The notes: generated by a model not told the origin, from the letters alone. 64,000 bases of DNA from Thermoplasmata archaeon (GCA_022750335.1 JAKIVX010000001.1:129350-193349), one strand, 5' to 3'. Positions 47,827 to 58,264 are shown, counted from the first letter of the stretch. A program made the numbers and translations.

Positions 47827-48300
47827 ATGGTCTATATAGTTCTTCGAAGGGCTTCTTACATCACGGAGCGCAGTCCCGGGATCCTGCAGCCGGCGCGGCG
47901 AAGTCAACGGGTCGCCGCAAGCGCACTCGCCTTCGCTGTTGCGGACCTCTTGGTCGGATTCACCGCGTTCTCCTCGATCACCCTCGCGGCCCTCTGGATG
48001 TTTGCGGTAGGTTGGATCCAACTGCATTCCGAGTTTCTCGCCCACGGGTCCAGTTTCGGCGCCGCGTGGCAACTCGGTCTCGCCTGGTTCGGCGCGCTCG
48101 CCGCGCTCCCCCTCATCGGCCTGACGCTCTACCTCGCCACCCGGGCGTTGAGTCTTCCTCGCCGGGTCTACTACATGGTTCGGGGGGGCCTTCGGCCAAC
48201 GGCCACACCGGACACTCCGAAGTCGCGACTCGGACGATCCGGGGTCCGAACGCCGGCATCGCCGAGCTATCTGGCCGGCTTTTGGACGGGCCCCCGCTAG
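47827..48300 (+). CDS. Small polytopic membrane protein
   Basis: Several hydrophobic helices in the 157-aa ORF. Confidence 0.5.
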   Translation: MVYIVLRRASYITERSPGILQPARRSQRVAASALAFAVADLLVGFTAFSSITLAALWMFAVGWIQLHSEFLAHGSSFGAAWQLGLAWFGALAALPLIGLTLYLATRALSLPRRVYYMVRGGLRPTATPDTPKSRLGRSGVRTPASPSYLAGFWTGPR

Positions 48301-48357
48301 AGCGAGTCGAGTCGGACGCGCTCTGCGACTCGGGAACGGCCCGTCCGCCCGCCGGTT

Positions 48358-48918
48358 TCACCGTCCGAACAGATACCACGACCAGACGACGATCAAGACG
48401 GTCCCCCAGATGACGAGGAGGCTCATTGGCATGATCTCCATCATCCGGTTCGGGTCGATTCGGTCGAAGAATGAGATACGCCCACCCGCCTCGAACCGGG
48501 CGTTGTGCATATGATAGGGCGCATTCAGGTCGACCGAGATCGTCGCCTTCGACCGAAGCGAGATCTGCGTCGGCAGAGGATCGGGGATCGGCGGCGACGC
48601 GTCCTCGAGCCGAAGCGCCGCCTCCCGCCACATCGCTTGAGCGTCGTTCGTCCGATGGAGCAGTACCGTCCAGACGGTGCATACCAGAATTCCGAGGGAG
48701 GCGATGAGGGTGGCCGCGACCGTGAACAACAGGGGGATCACGAGGAGGTCCGCGATGAGGACGACCAGGCCCGTCAGGAGCACCGCACCGATCGTGGCAA
48801 AGTAGGCGGTCCGAATTCCCGAGAGCTGACCCTCCTCCGCGGCGAGGCGTTCATACTTGTCGTGGAGCCAGCGCCTCTCTTCGAGGGTCGGTCGTGCGGC
48901 CGGTGGGATTTCGGGCAC
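48358..48918 (-). CDS. Membrane protein of unknown function
   Basis: 186-aa ORF with three hydrophobic helices. Confidence 0.55.
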   Translation of the reverse strand: MPEIPPAARPTLEERRWLHDKYERLAAEEGQLSGIRTAYFATIGAVLLTGLVVLIADLLVIPLLFTVAATLIASLGILVCTVWTVLLHRTNDAQAMWREAALRLEDASPPIPDPLPTQISLRSKATISVDLNAPYHMHNARFEAGGRISFFDRIDPNRMMEIMPMSLLVIWGTVLIVVWSWYLFGR

Positions 48919-49007
48919 AGCTCGAGCGAGCGTCCGAGGAGTCCTATAGCCCTTTGGTCGGCCCCGGGGCAGGCGGGATCATTCCTTCTCGGAGCTACCG
49001 GGGCACG

Positions 49008-49532
49008 CTACTCGACGGGGGGTTCCGGGTGCAGGCGCAGCCCGAGCAGGACCTCGCCGGAGACGACCATCATGCGGCTCCGGAGGCCCCAGGCACCCAA
49101 GCCTCCCTCGCGCCACCCCTGTTCCTTCGGTTCGGTGAGCCGGAACCCGCGCTCGGTGAACAACCGGAGGGACGCCGTATTGTCCTCTTCAGCCGCCGCA
49201 AAGACCACGCGGGCCCCATGCTGACCGAATAGTTCCAGTGCATCGTCGAGCAGTCGACGTGCGACGCCCCGACGCCGATGGGCGAGGCGAACGGCGATAT
49301 AGTAGACGTAGCCGACGGGTGGCTCCAGGAATTCGAGCATCGAGACCCCAGCCAGTTCCTCGCCCGACCACGCCCCGCGGACCCGAGAAATGGAACGCAA
49401 GGTTCGCTTCGCGTGCCAGCGATAGATTCCGGTGAACGAGTCAATGAGAACCGGGACCGCCAACTCCCGCTCCGCCTGGGTCAGATCGCGAATTTCTGAA
49501 CCGCTGGCTCCCGCCATGGGAGGTTCCATCAT
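49008..49532 (-). CDS. GNAT family N-acetyltransferase
   Basis: VGYVYYIAVRLAHRRRGVARRLLDDAL...NTASLRLFTERGF. Confidence 0.88.
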   Translation of the reverse strand: MMEPPMAGASGSEIRDLTQAERELAVPVLIDSFTGIYRWHAKRTLRSISRVRGAWSGEELAGVSMLEFLEPPVGYVYYIAVRLAHRRRGVARRLLDDALELFGQHGARVVFAAAEEDNTASLRLFTERGFRLTEPKEQGWREGGLGAWGLRSRMMVVSGEVLLGLRLHPEPPVE

Positions 49533-49547
49533 CCCGGAACGTTTGGT

Positions 49548-49979
49548 CTAGTCGGTCGCCCTGGTCGTCCGGGAGGGGTGCCGGCCGATGACCGAAAGGA
49601 TGGGGGTCGCGTGCATCGTGTTCTCGGTGGCCCATTCCCGCAGCAAGCCGAACAGCGTGCTCAACTCGACCAGCTTGGCCGTGGGCTGGTATTCCACGCG
49701 GGGGGGTATCTCCCGGAACGCGTGACGAGTGACGAACCCTCCTTCCACGAGGGTCCGAAGTCGCAGGCTCAATGTCTTCGGAGACATCTGGAGTCGAACT
49801 TGAAGCTCCGTGAACCGAAGCGAGTCCGAGTCGGACTCATTCAGGGCGGAGAGGATCCGGAGCATGTGGGGCTGGCCCAGCAGGGCGAACAGCTCCGACA
49901 CGTCACACCCGCCGGAGGGCCTCGCCCCCGTACGCCGTTGCGGCCCCGTCGGGGCGGTGGCGCTTGACCGAACCGTCAT
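49548..49979 (-). CDS. HxlR-family winged-helix transcriptional regulator
   Basis: LLGQPHMLRILSALN, FTELQVRLQMSPKTLSLRLRTLVEGGFVTR. Confidence 0.82.
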   Translation of the reverse strand: MTVRSSATAPTGPQRRTGARPSGGCDVSELFALLGQPHMLRILSALNESDSDSLRFTELQVRLQMSPKTLSLRLRTLVEGGFVTRHAFREIPPRVEYQPTAKLVELSTLFGLLREWATENTMHATPILSVIGRHPSRTTRATD

Positions 49980-50000
49980 TGTACCTTATCCTACATTTTC

Positions 50001-50013
50001 GAAAGTTAAATGC
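50001..50013. repeat. Direct repeat copy 1 GAAAGTTAAATGC in the HxlR/nitroreductase intergenic region
   Basis: Matches GAAGGTTAAATAC 100 bp downstream at 11/13 positions. Confidence 0.55.
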
Positions 50014-50100
50014 ATTCCTCCAAGCAGGGCGCATCCTTGCCAGGCAGTGAGGTAATCCGTGAGCGGAAGGCCCATGGGCCGTGCTAATGCTTCAACTGAT

Positions 50101-50113
50101 GAAGGTTAAATAC
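50101..50113. repeat. Direct repeat copy 2 GAAGGTTAAATAC; includes probable TATA box of the nitroreductase gene
   Basis: TTAAATAC centred about 26 nt upstream of ATG 50135. Confidence 0.55.
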
Positions 50114-50134
50114 TTTCTTTTCGATACTAATGGC

Positions 50135-50800
50135 ATGTCCGATATCCAGAGCCTCGAGGGGACAGCCCGGCCGTTCGAACCGACGCCCGCCGCCCGTTCC
50201 TGGGCGAGCACGATGCGCCCGGTCGAAGCGGAGGTATATCCCCTCTTCGTTGAACGCTGGTCCCCCCGGGCCTTCGATTCAGAGCCCGTCGCCCCTGAGA
50301 CGCTCCGCACCCTCTTCGAGGCCGCGCGGTGGGCTCCTTCCTCCGCCAATGAGCAACCGTGGCTTTTCGTCTATGCGGACACCCCGGAAAGTCGGGCTCA
50401 GATCCTGCCGGCCATCCTTCCGATGAACCGAACTTGGGCCGAGCGGGCGCCCGTGCTGGTCTTCTTGTTTGCGCGGAAGAAATTCGCCCAGCCCGGCCCC
50501 TTCCAGGGCCACCCCAACCCGACCGCCCTCTTCGACGCCGGAGCCGCCTGGATGTCCCTGGCGGCCCAGGCCCACCTCGTCGGGCTCTCGACCCATGCGA
50601 TGGGGGGGATCGACCGGAACGAAGCCTTCCGGCTGCTCGGGGTGTCGCCCGAAGACTACGACGCGTTGATCGCGATCGCGATCGGTCACCGGGCGGCCCC
50701 GTCGACCCTGCCCGAGCCGTTGGCCTCCCGCGAGGTCCCCAGTGCGCGTCGACCGCTGGCGGAGATCGTCGTCCGAGGCCCGATCGGTCCTCGAAAGTAG
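50135..50800 (+). CDS. Nitroreductase family protein
   Basis: RWSPRAFDSEPV, LFEAARWAPSSANEQPWLFVYA, AWMSLAAQAHLVGLSTHAMGG. Confidence 0.9.
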   Translation: MSDIQSLEGTARPFEPTPAARSWASTMRPVEAEVYPLFVERWSPRAFDSEPVAPETLRTLFEAARWAPSSANEQPWLFVYADTPESRAQILPAILPMNRTWAERAPVLVFLFARKKFAQPGPFQGHPNPTALFDAGAAWMSLAAQAHLVGLSTHAMGGIDRNEAFRLLGVSPEDYDALIAIAIGHRAAPSTLPEPLASREVPSARRPLAEIVVRGPIGPRK

Positions 50801-50808
50801 ACACACCC

Positions 50809-51609
50809 ATGCCGCTTGTCGAGGCGCTCTACGTTCCCAACGCGCCGAACCTCATCGCGCCCGAGGTGTTCGGCGGAGTCGGAGCCGACACGGTCCGTGA
50901 GCTGCGCGGTCTCGACCTCGGGCGGCAGGTGCAGCCCGACGTGGTCGTGGTCGTGAGTCCTCACTGGGTTTCGGAGAAGCGGTTCCTGGTCCAACAATCG
51001 GAACGTATTCCCCAGGTGTTCGACTTTTCCGGGTTTCCCCCGGAGCTCGGGGAGGTGATGTACTCTCCACCGGGCGATCCCGCCCTCGCGGCCCGGCTCG
51101 TGGCTCGAGGTGTCGAACGCGGAATCCCCGTGACCGGTACGACCCAATGGGGGCTGGACCACGGGGCGTGGGCGCCGCTCATGCATCTCCTTCCGGACGC
51201 TCGAATACCGGTCGTTCCACTCTCGATAAAGCACGGTTCCCCCAGCGAGCACCTGGCGTGGGGGAAGGCGATCGGAAGCGTGCTCGCCGAATCGGACCAG
51301 CGTGTGGCCCTCCTCGCCACGGGTTCGATCACGCATTCCTTCGCCCGAATGCGAACGGCTCCAACGGCAACCTGGCCCGAGGGGGAACGGGTGGAGAAGG
51401 AGATCCTCGACCTCATCATGCAACGACGTTACGAGGAGGTGGCGAAGTTCGACCCCCGAAAATGGTCCCTGATCGAACCGGAAGGCGATCTCGGACCGTT
51501 CTTCGTCCTGGCCGGGGCGATCGGAAAATCGTTCCAGCCCCGCCTCGTTTCCACTCACCAGATGTGGGGGGCGTTCAGCCTCACGATTCTCGAGTTCACT
51601 CCCGGTTGA
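50809..51609 (+). CDS. LigB-like (class III extradiol) dioxygenase family protein
   Basis: VVVSPHWVSEK, WGLDHGAWAPLMHLLPDARIPVVPLSI, LATGSITHSF. Confidence 0.87.
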   Translation: MPLVEALYVPNAPNLIAPEVFGGVGADTVRELRGLDLGRQVQPDVVVVVSPHWVSEKRFLVQQSERIPQVFDFSGFPPELGEVMYSPPGDPALAARLVARGVERGIPVTGTTQWGLDHGAWAPLMHLLPDARIPVVPLSIKHGSPSEHLAWGKAIGSVLAESDQRVALLATGSITHSFARMRTAPTATWPEGERVEKEILDLIMQRRYEEVAKFDPRKWSLIEPEGDLGPFFVLAGAIGKSFQPRLVSTHQMWGAFSLTILEFTPG

Positions 51610-51725
51610 GGACGATCGAGGGACCCGCCCCCCGCACCGAACTGGTTCGCGCCCGATCCGCGGGACACAGTCTCCGGGTCCGTGGGCCGAAAGCCTCATC
51701 GCCTTCGACCGAAACTGCCGATGGG

Positions 51726-52322
51726 ATGACCCGCCGGTTCCGAGCGATCCGAGGTCCGGTCCGGTCCGGACGCCTGCTCCTGCGGTTCCCGCGACGCACA
51801 GATGCGGAGGAGATCGCCGCTGCGGTGAGCGACCGCAGGATCGCGCGGGCGACCCTCAATATCCCGTTCCCCTACCATCAGTCGGATGCCCTGCGTTTCA
51901 TCATCCGCAGCCGTCGGAGGCGGGAGCGTGGCGAGGGACTAAGTCTCCTCATGGTCGAGCGGTCTTCTGGCCAGATCGTCGGCGGAGTCAGTCTGTTCGC
52001 GTTCGACTGGGACCGGTCGAAAGCGGAGATCGGGTACTGGGTCACCCCGTCGGCCTGGGGTCAGGGCTTTGCCCCCGAAGCCGTGCATCTGCTCGCGCGC
52101 GTCGCATTCCGGGATTTGAAACTTCATCGCATCGCGGCGGGGACCTTTGAGTTCAACTCGGCCTCGGGCCGCGTCCTGCTAAAGACGGGGTTTGTTCGGG
52201 AAGGTTTGGCTCGACGGGATGTTCGCAAGGGGGGCCGCTGGCACAACACGGTGATGTACGGCCTCCTCCCATCCGACCTTCGCCGTCCGAAACCACCCCG
52301 GGCGCGACGCGTCGCGAAGTAA
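51726..52322 (+). CDS. GNAT (RimJ/RimL-type) N-acetyltransferase
   Basis: IGYWVTPSAWGQGFAPEAV, HRIAAGTFEFNSASGRVLLKTGFVREG. Confidence 0.88.
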   Translation: MTRRFRAIRGPVRSGRLLLRFPRRTDAEEIAAAVSDRRIARATLNIPFPYHQSDALRFIIRSRRRRERGEGLSLLMVERSSGQIVGGVSLFAFDWDRSKAEIGYWVTPSAWGQGFAPEAVHLLARVAFRDLKLHRIAAGTFEFNSASGRVLLKTGFVREGLARRDVRKGGRWHNTVMYGLLPSDLRRPKPPRARRVAK

Positions 52323-52422
52323 CTCGGAGATCCGCTGGCCCCTCCTCGGGGCTCGGCGCCGAGACTCCGGGGGTTCCACGGGGAGACACGAGCGAGTCGT
52401 ATAACCGAATCCTTTTGAACCG

Positions 52423-53802
52423 GTGCGAGGTCCCGCGCGCGTGCTCGGAATCAGTGGAGTCAGGGTCCGGAACTCACGCGCGGACGCGATCGCGATGGTG
52501 CTCTCCTCGGCTGCGGTGGCCCTCTTCCTGTTCTCGGGAATCGCAGCCGCTCAACTTCCAGCCGGTCACCCCGGAGACGCGGGGGCCCGGGGGATAGGGG
52601 TCCCGCCTCCTCCCAGCACCACCAAGAACATCACCGTCGGGAAGAATCCGACGGCCGTCGCCTACGACCCGGCTACGGCCAAGATATTTGTTACGAACTA
52701 CGGTTCGAGCACCGTTTCGGTCATCAGCGGGACCACCGTCGTGAAAACCATATCGATCGGGAAGGATCCCGAGACGATCCTGTATGACGCGAAGAACACG
52801 CTGCTCTACGCGGTGAACACCGGTAGTGACAACGTCTCGGTCATTAACGGTTCGACCGACAAGCTCAAGGGCACCATCTCGGGGTTCGGCGCTTTCTACC
52901 CGATCTCGGTCTATGACCCGAGCAACGGCGCGGAGTACCTCTTCTCAGATTCCGGCCCCGGCGGGGCCTCGACGATGTACCGCTTGCCGACCGCGTCGCC
53001 CTATACGTTCACGACCATCAAGGTCGGGAATTACACCGATTATGCGACGTACGATCCGTCGACCACGGACGTGGTGGTATCGAACGAGCTCTCCTCCACC
53101 CTGTCCATCGTCAACAGTTCGACGAACGTGGTCAAGACCGTCGCGATCAAGACCGGCACCTATCCGGATGTATCCGTCTACAATCCGACCAACAAGGACC
53201 TCTACGTCGTGGACGAGGGGAATCTGGCTCTTCCGTACAAGGCCGGGAACGTCACGGTGCTCGGGTCCTCGAATACGATCGTGAAGACGGTGTCCGTCGG
53301 CGGTCACCCGATCTCGGTCGCGCTCAATCCGATCACTCACGACGTGTATGTCGTCAACATCACGCTATCGACCCACGGCTACTCCGTCAATTGCAGTGTC
53401 ACTCCCATCACCTCCGGCAATGCGGCGAAGAAGGCGATCAAGGTGGGAGACGGAGCGTACTACGCCACGTACGACCCTGCCAACCATGAGATGTATGTCA
53501 CCGAGTCCCGATCGAACCTCACCGCCATCATTTCGGGCACGACCTTGCTCACCACGCTCACCACGAAGGGCAATCCGGGGGGTATGGTTTACGACCCGGG
53601 GACGACCGACATGGTCCTCGTGCAGCAGACGGCGGCGACCGTTGCCGGTCAGTTGACGCTCGTCTCCTCTCCCACATCGGGGAACCCCGCCGTGGTCGGC
53701 ACCCAGGTAGTGGGGAAGGACCCGACCGGCTACGCGTATGACACCTCGAACATGGATGCGTACGTGTCCAACTACGACTCAAAGTCCGTTACGGAGTTTT
53801 GA
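52423..53802 (+). CDS. Secreted YVTN-type beta-propeller repeat protein
   Basis: Signal-like N-terminus; repeats such as NPTAVAYDPATAKIFVTNYGSSTVSVISGTTVVKTISIGKDP. Confidence 0.88.
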   Translation: MRGPARVLGISGVRVRNSRADAIAMVLSSAAVALFLFSGIAAAQLPAGHPGDAGARGIGVPPPPSTTKNITVGKNPTAVAYDPATAKIFVTNYGSSTVSVISGTTVVKTISIGKDPETILYDAKNTLLYAVNTGSDNVSVINGSTDKLKGTISGFGAFYPISVYDPSNGAEYLFSDSGPGGASTMYRLPTASPYTFTTIKVGNYTDYATYDPSTTDVVVSNELSSTLSIVNSSTNVVKTVAIKTGTYPDVSVYNPTNKDLYVVDEGNLALPYKAGNVTVLGSSNTIVKTVSVGGHPISVALNPITHDVYVVNITLSTHGYSVNCSVTPITSGNAAKKAIKVGDGAYYATYDPANHEMYVTESRSNLTAIISGTTLLTTLTTKGNPGGMVYDPGTTDMVLVQQTAATVAGQLTLVSSPTSGNPAVVGTQVVGKDPTGYAYDTSNMDAYVSNYDSKSVTEF

Positions 53803-54004
53803 GGCTCATCCGAGGTTTCCGGACGAGTAACCAGTGAGCCGTTCGAACCGGCGCCCAGCGCCCGGGCGGGGTCCCCGCACTGCCCGACGCGACCGGCACC
53901 GCGCGAGTCGCGCGCGCCGGCGGTTCTCGGGAAATCCCCCAATCTGATACCCGGCTCGCTCGCCCGACACCTTTAGGAGGGGCTCGGACACGGTCTAGGG
54001 GAGT

Positions 54005-57000
54005 ATGCGGTGGGGAGCAGCCGGCCTTCGAGGGGGAAGGCGGGTTCGCACGTTCCGGCCCCTCCAGCTCGCGATCCTGGTCATCCCTCTGCTCCTTTCC
54101 GGCCTACCGCTCGGAATTCTCAGTTTGGCCAGCCCCTCCGTAGCGAGCCCCTCCTCCCGACTCGCGGTCGCGGGTGCGGCCCCCCTCGTCCTGCCGAATG
54201 AAACGCTCACCGTCCGGAACCAGACGATCGGCAATCTCTCAAATTTCTGGGGGGTGGGGGTGAACCCGGGCTACAACCTCACGAACGTATCGAATGAGAC
54301 GCAGGGCACTCCGATCGATTGGGTGGTCTGGCCGGCCGGAGATGTCGCCGACCAGTACAATATGGTCAACGGGACCCTCTGGACCAACGGGGTGTCTGCC
54401 CCGATATTGAACGACGAGGCGCAATTCGTGACCGCCTGCCGGGCGATCTCGTGCCACGCGATCTTCACCGTCCCGGGCGAGATCAATGACCCCTCCTTTG
54501 GGGCGTACGAGGTCTGGTACACCGAACAGGTCCTCAATTTCCACCCGGCCTATTGGGAGATCGGCAACGAGCCGTACAAGTGGGAACACTTCGGCCAGGC
54601 CTGGCCCCAGTGGAACAGTACATCCACCGGGCCTCCATCCAACGTGACCTATGCCGAGGTGGTCCACGCCTACATCGCGTCCATGAAGCTCGTCGATCCC
54701 ACCCTTCGCTTCATCGGCCTGCCCGGCACCGGCGCCGGCACCCACCCGGACGAGCCCTGGATCAACGCGACCGTCGAGATCAACGGCCCCAATCTTTCGG
54801 CGGTCGCCATTCACGACTACCCTGGCGAGAGCGGGCCCACCAACGCGACGCTGTTCGGATTTTACCAGACACTGACCAAAGCCCGAACCTACATGGTCAC
54901 GCGCATCGCCAACGACCAACGACAGCTGAGGACCTCCGAGGCGAACATTAGCTGCACGACCTGCCACATTCAATTCTTCGTCGACGAGTTCGGGGCGGGC
55001 ACGCGGGGGGGCACGTGGGAGCCGTTCATGCACACGTACGCCGAGGTCCCGTACATCACGGCCGAGCTCCTGATGATGAGCGAGTCGAACGTCAGCAACG
55101 CGGAGGTCTTCGAACTTCGATCGGGATACAATGGATCCCTGTTCGGACCCCTGGGACTCCCCTTCCCGCTCGACTCTCTCTACAGCCAGGTCCTCGGTCA
55201 CTACGACATCTTCCCTCTCAACACCTCTCTTGCGGGCACCACGGGGGGCATCTTCGCCGGGGTGTCGGAGTCGCCGAGCTCCAACTCCATGACCTTGCTC
55301 GCGGTCAACACCAACCTGACCCAATCCGTAGAGCTCGATGTCGCCGGGGGAGTGTTTCCGGGCGACGGGACGTATGCGGTCTGGCGGGAGGGCAACTCCA
55401 CGAGCGCCCCGAACGGGACCGTTTCCCAAACGTTCGGATATCAGTCGAGCGCGAGCTGGGTCGTTCCCCCCCTCGGGGTGATCCTCGTCTCGGCCTGTCG
55501 GTCGAATGCGTCCCTCGGGGCGGGCGGACTCTACCCGCTGACCTTCTGCGCCTCGGGGCTCCCCACCGGGAAACCATGGTCGGTGACCGTCGGGCCCACC
55601 ACCCTGGGGACGACCGGCGGGACGATCACGTTTCCCGAGCCGGACGGGAACTACTCGTACCAGGTCGGGGGGGTCCCCGGATGGTCGACCACTCCCCGGA
55701 GCGGATTCGTCATCGTGAACGGCACCCCCGCCGCCATCCAGGTCCCCTGGACGATCTACACGTATCCGGTTACCTTCAACGAATCCGGGCTGCCCGCCGG
55801 GACCAACTGGTCCGTCAACCTCAACGGCACGGTTCTCCGATCGGCCACGACCAACGTGACCGGTTTTGAACCGAACGGGACGTTCGCGTACGTCCTGGGC
55901 CTCGTGCCGGGCTTCCGGCCCCCTCGAGCCCAGGGGTCCGTCGTGGTGAGCGCGGCCCCGGTCTGGGTGGCCACCAACTGGACCCAGGTCCTCTACAATG
56001 TCACCTTTCACGAGAGCGGCCTCCTCGGGCACACGAATTGGTCGGTCGACCTCGCCGGCTCAACGCAGTACAACGCCTCGGGAGGGTCCATCCATTTCGT
56101 TGACCCGAACGGCACCTACCCCTACAGCGTCGGACCGGTCCCGGGATACACTCCCGACGCCAATTCCGGCGCGGTCGCCGTGCGGGGGTACCCGAAATTC
56201 ATCCCGCTCACGTGGGGGATGAACGCGAGCGTGTTCCCGATCTGGTTCAACGAGACGGGTCTCGCTCCGGGCACTTCCTGGAATGTCACCTTGAACGGAA
56301 CTCCCCAGAGCGGCCCCCGCCCGTCGTTCGAGTTCAATGAAACGAACGGAACCTATCCCTACGTCCTCGGTGGGGGCGCGGGATGGGCGCCGCCGAGTTA
56401 CCTCGGAAACGTCCCCGTCGCAGGAACCCCCGTGGTCGTCCCGATCAACTACACTCCGGTGACCTACAACGTGACTTTTGACGAGACCCATCTGCCCAAC
56501 TCCACTCTGGTTGGGGGCTGGTCCGTACTTTTGAACGGGACGCTCTACACGTCGTTCACGTCCACCCTCACGGTATTGGAAACGAACGGGACCTACGCCT
56601 TTGACGTCCAGGGACTGCCCGGCTTTACGCCGAGCCCGACAGAAGGTTGGGCGACGGTCGACGGCAATGGAACCTTGCGCACCGTGGATTGGTCCGTGTC
56701 CGTTTCCCCGGTCACGTTCGTCTGGTCGGGCCTATGGGCGTACGGCGGCGAGACCACCTGGACCGTATACGTTACGGGACAGCTGCCGCAGGTGAACTTC
56801 GAGGTTCACCGTACGTATGAGGAGAATCTTTCGAACGGGACCTACGCCTACAGCGCCACGACGTCCATCCCGTGGGTGGACCTCCTCCCTCCCGGCGGGA
56901 ACTTCACCGTCACCGGAACCCCGATCGTGATCCAGCTCAATTTCTCGATGGTGTTCGCGGTGACCTTTGAGGAAACGGGACTCCCTCCCTCCTCCAACTG

Positions 57001-58264
57001 GTCGGTCGAGCTGAACGGAACTCCCGTGATCGGAAACGGCACCGCGATCTCCTTCATCGAGCCCAACGGGACGTACAGCTTCTCCGTTTCCGGGGTCAAC
57101 GGCCTGCTGCCCTCCCCCGGACGGGGGTCGGTCCTCGTACAGGAAGCCAACGTCACGGTGATTCTCTCGTTCGGGAAACCGACGTGGCCCGTAACGTTCA
57201 CGGAGACGGGGCTTCCAACGGGCACCCAATGGTCGGTCGCTCTGGACGGCGACCTCCAGTCGTCGTTCGGCGCGACGATCTCGTTCCCGGAGGCCAACGG
57301 CACGCACCTGTTCGTGATCGAGCCCGTCCCCGGTTGGGTCCCGACACCCAAGAACGGGTCGGTCCCCGTGGCGGGGTACGGCGCCTCGGTTTCGGTGGTC
57401 TTTACCGCCTTCACGTTCGGGGTGACCTTCACCGAACTGAACCTCCCCGCCGGCACGAACTGGAGCGTAACGCTGGACGGCGCCCCGCAAACCAGCCCGA
57501 ACGCGACCCTCTCGTTCCAGGAACCCAACGGCAGCTACTCCTTCGTGGTCGGGACCCTCGCCGGCTGGACTGCGGCGCCGGCCGCCGGTACGATCATCGT
57601 GGACGGGTCCACCGTGTCGGTATCGATCAAATGGACGTTCGGGAGCTATCCGTTGACGTTCACCGAGACCGGTCTAGCGGCCGGCACGAACTGGTCCGTG
57701 GTCATCGAGGGAGGTACGCCGCAGGTCTCGAATTCAACCACGATCACCTGGCAGGAGTCGCCCGGCAACTACTCGTTCCAGTTCGGGGTCGTTCCCGGCT
57801 GGACGACGTCCAACTTCACGGGGGTCGTCACGGTCTCCCCCCATGGGAAGGATGCGGTGACCGTCCACTGGACCCTCAAGGCCTACTCGGTGACCGTCAC
57901 CGAAACCGGACTTCCGACGGGGGATTCTTGGTCGGCGACGCTGGACGGGCAAACCCTCAACGGAACGTCCGGTCCGCTCGAATTCCACGAGGTGAACGGG
58001 AGCTATTCCTTGACCGTGGGCGTCCCGAGCGGGTTCACTGCAAATCCCGCTTCGGAGACGCTGCAGGTTCGGGGAAACTCGCTGCAGATCGCCGTCACGG
58101 TCTCGGCCCACCGAACGTCGGGCCCCGCTCCCTTCTCCCTCTCGGACGAACAGCTGCTCGCGCTCCTGGCCGTTGCGGTCATCGTGCCGGTGTCGGTCCT
58201 ATTCTGGCTTCGGAGTCGAAAGGTACCGCCCCCGCCGGCGGTCCCCCCTCCAGTCTCGTCGTGA
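54005..58264 (+). CDS. Large surface protein: N-terminal glycoside-hydrolase-like domain + 11 tandem beta repeats + C-terminal TM
   Basis: YWEIGNEPYKW and FFVDEFG fit clan GH-A acid/base and nucleophile motifs; repeats ETGLPxGTxWSVxLNG; C-terminal TM. Confidence 0.8.
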   Translation: MRWGAAGLRGGRRVRTFRPLQLAILVIPLLLSGLPLGILSLASPSVASPSSRLAVAGAAPLVLPNETLTVRNQTIGNLSNFWGVGVNPGYNLTNVSNETQGTPIDWVVWPAGDVADQYNMVNGTLWTNGVSAPILNDEAQFVTACRAISCHAIFTVPGEINDPSFGAYEVWYTEQVLNFHPAYWEIGNEPYKWEHFGQAWPQWNSTSTGPPSNVTYAEVVHAYIASMKLVDPTLRFIGLPGTGAGTHPDEPWINATVEINGPNLSAVAIHDYPGESGPTNATLFGFYQTLTKARTYMVTRIANDQRQLRTSEANISCTTCHIQFFVDEFGAGTRGGTWEPFMHTYAEVPYITAELLMMSESNVSNAEVFELRSGYNGSLFGPLGLPFPLDSLYSQVLGHYDIFPLNTSLAGTTGGIFAGVSESPSSNSMTLLAVNTNLTQSVELDVAGGVFPGDGTYAVWREGNSTSAPNGTVSQTFGYQSSASWVVPPLGVILVSACRSNASLGAGGLYPLTFCASGLPTGKPWSVTVGPTTLGTTGGTITFPEPDGNYSYQVGGVPGWSTTPRSGFVIVNGTPAAIQVPWTIYTYPVTFNESGLPAGTNWSVNLNGTVLRSATTNVTGFEPNGTFAYVLGLVPGFRPPRAQGSVVVSAAPVWVATNWTQVLYNVTFHESGLLGHTNWSVDLAGSTQYNASGGSIHFVDPNGTYPYSVGPVPGYTPDANSGAVAVRGYPKFIPLTWGMNASVFPIWFNETGLAPGTSWNVTLNGTPQSGPRPSFEFNETNGTYPYVLGGGAGWAPPSYLGNVPVAGTPVVVPINYTPVTYNVTFDETHLPNSTLVGGWSVLLNGTLYTSFTSTLTVLETNGTYAFDVQGLPGFTPSPTEGWATVDGNGTLRTVDWSVSVSPVTFVWSGLWAYGGETTWTVYVTGQLPQVNFEVHRTYEENLSNGTYAYSATTSIPWVDLLPPGGNFTVTGTPIVIQLNFSMVFAVTFEETGLPPSSNWSVELNGTPVIGNGTAISFIEPNGTYSFSVSGVNGLLPSPGRGSVLVQEANVTVILSFGKPTWPVTFTETGLPTGTQWSVALDGDLQSSFGATISFPEANGTHLFVIEPVPGWVPTPKNGSVPVAGYGASVSVVFTAFTFGVTFTELNLPAGTNWSVTLDGAPQTSPNATLSFQEPNGSYSFVVGTLAGWTAAPAAGTIIVDGSTVSVSIKWTFGSYPLTFTETGLAAGTNWSVVIEGGTPQVSNSTTITWQESPGNYSFQFGVVPGWTTSNFTGVVTVSPHGKDAVTVHWTLKAYSVTVTETGLPTGDSWSATLDGQTLNGTSGPLEFHEVNGSYSLTVGVPSGFTANPASETLQVRGNSLQIAVTVSAHRTSGPAPFSLSDEQLLALLAVAVIVPVSVLFWLRSRKVPPPPAVPPPVSS
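55531..58107 (+). repeat. 11 tandem about 75-85 aa protein repeats inside the surface protein
   Basis: Counted by eye from YPLTFCASGLP to VNGSYSLTVGVPSGF... Confidence 0.75.
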
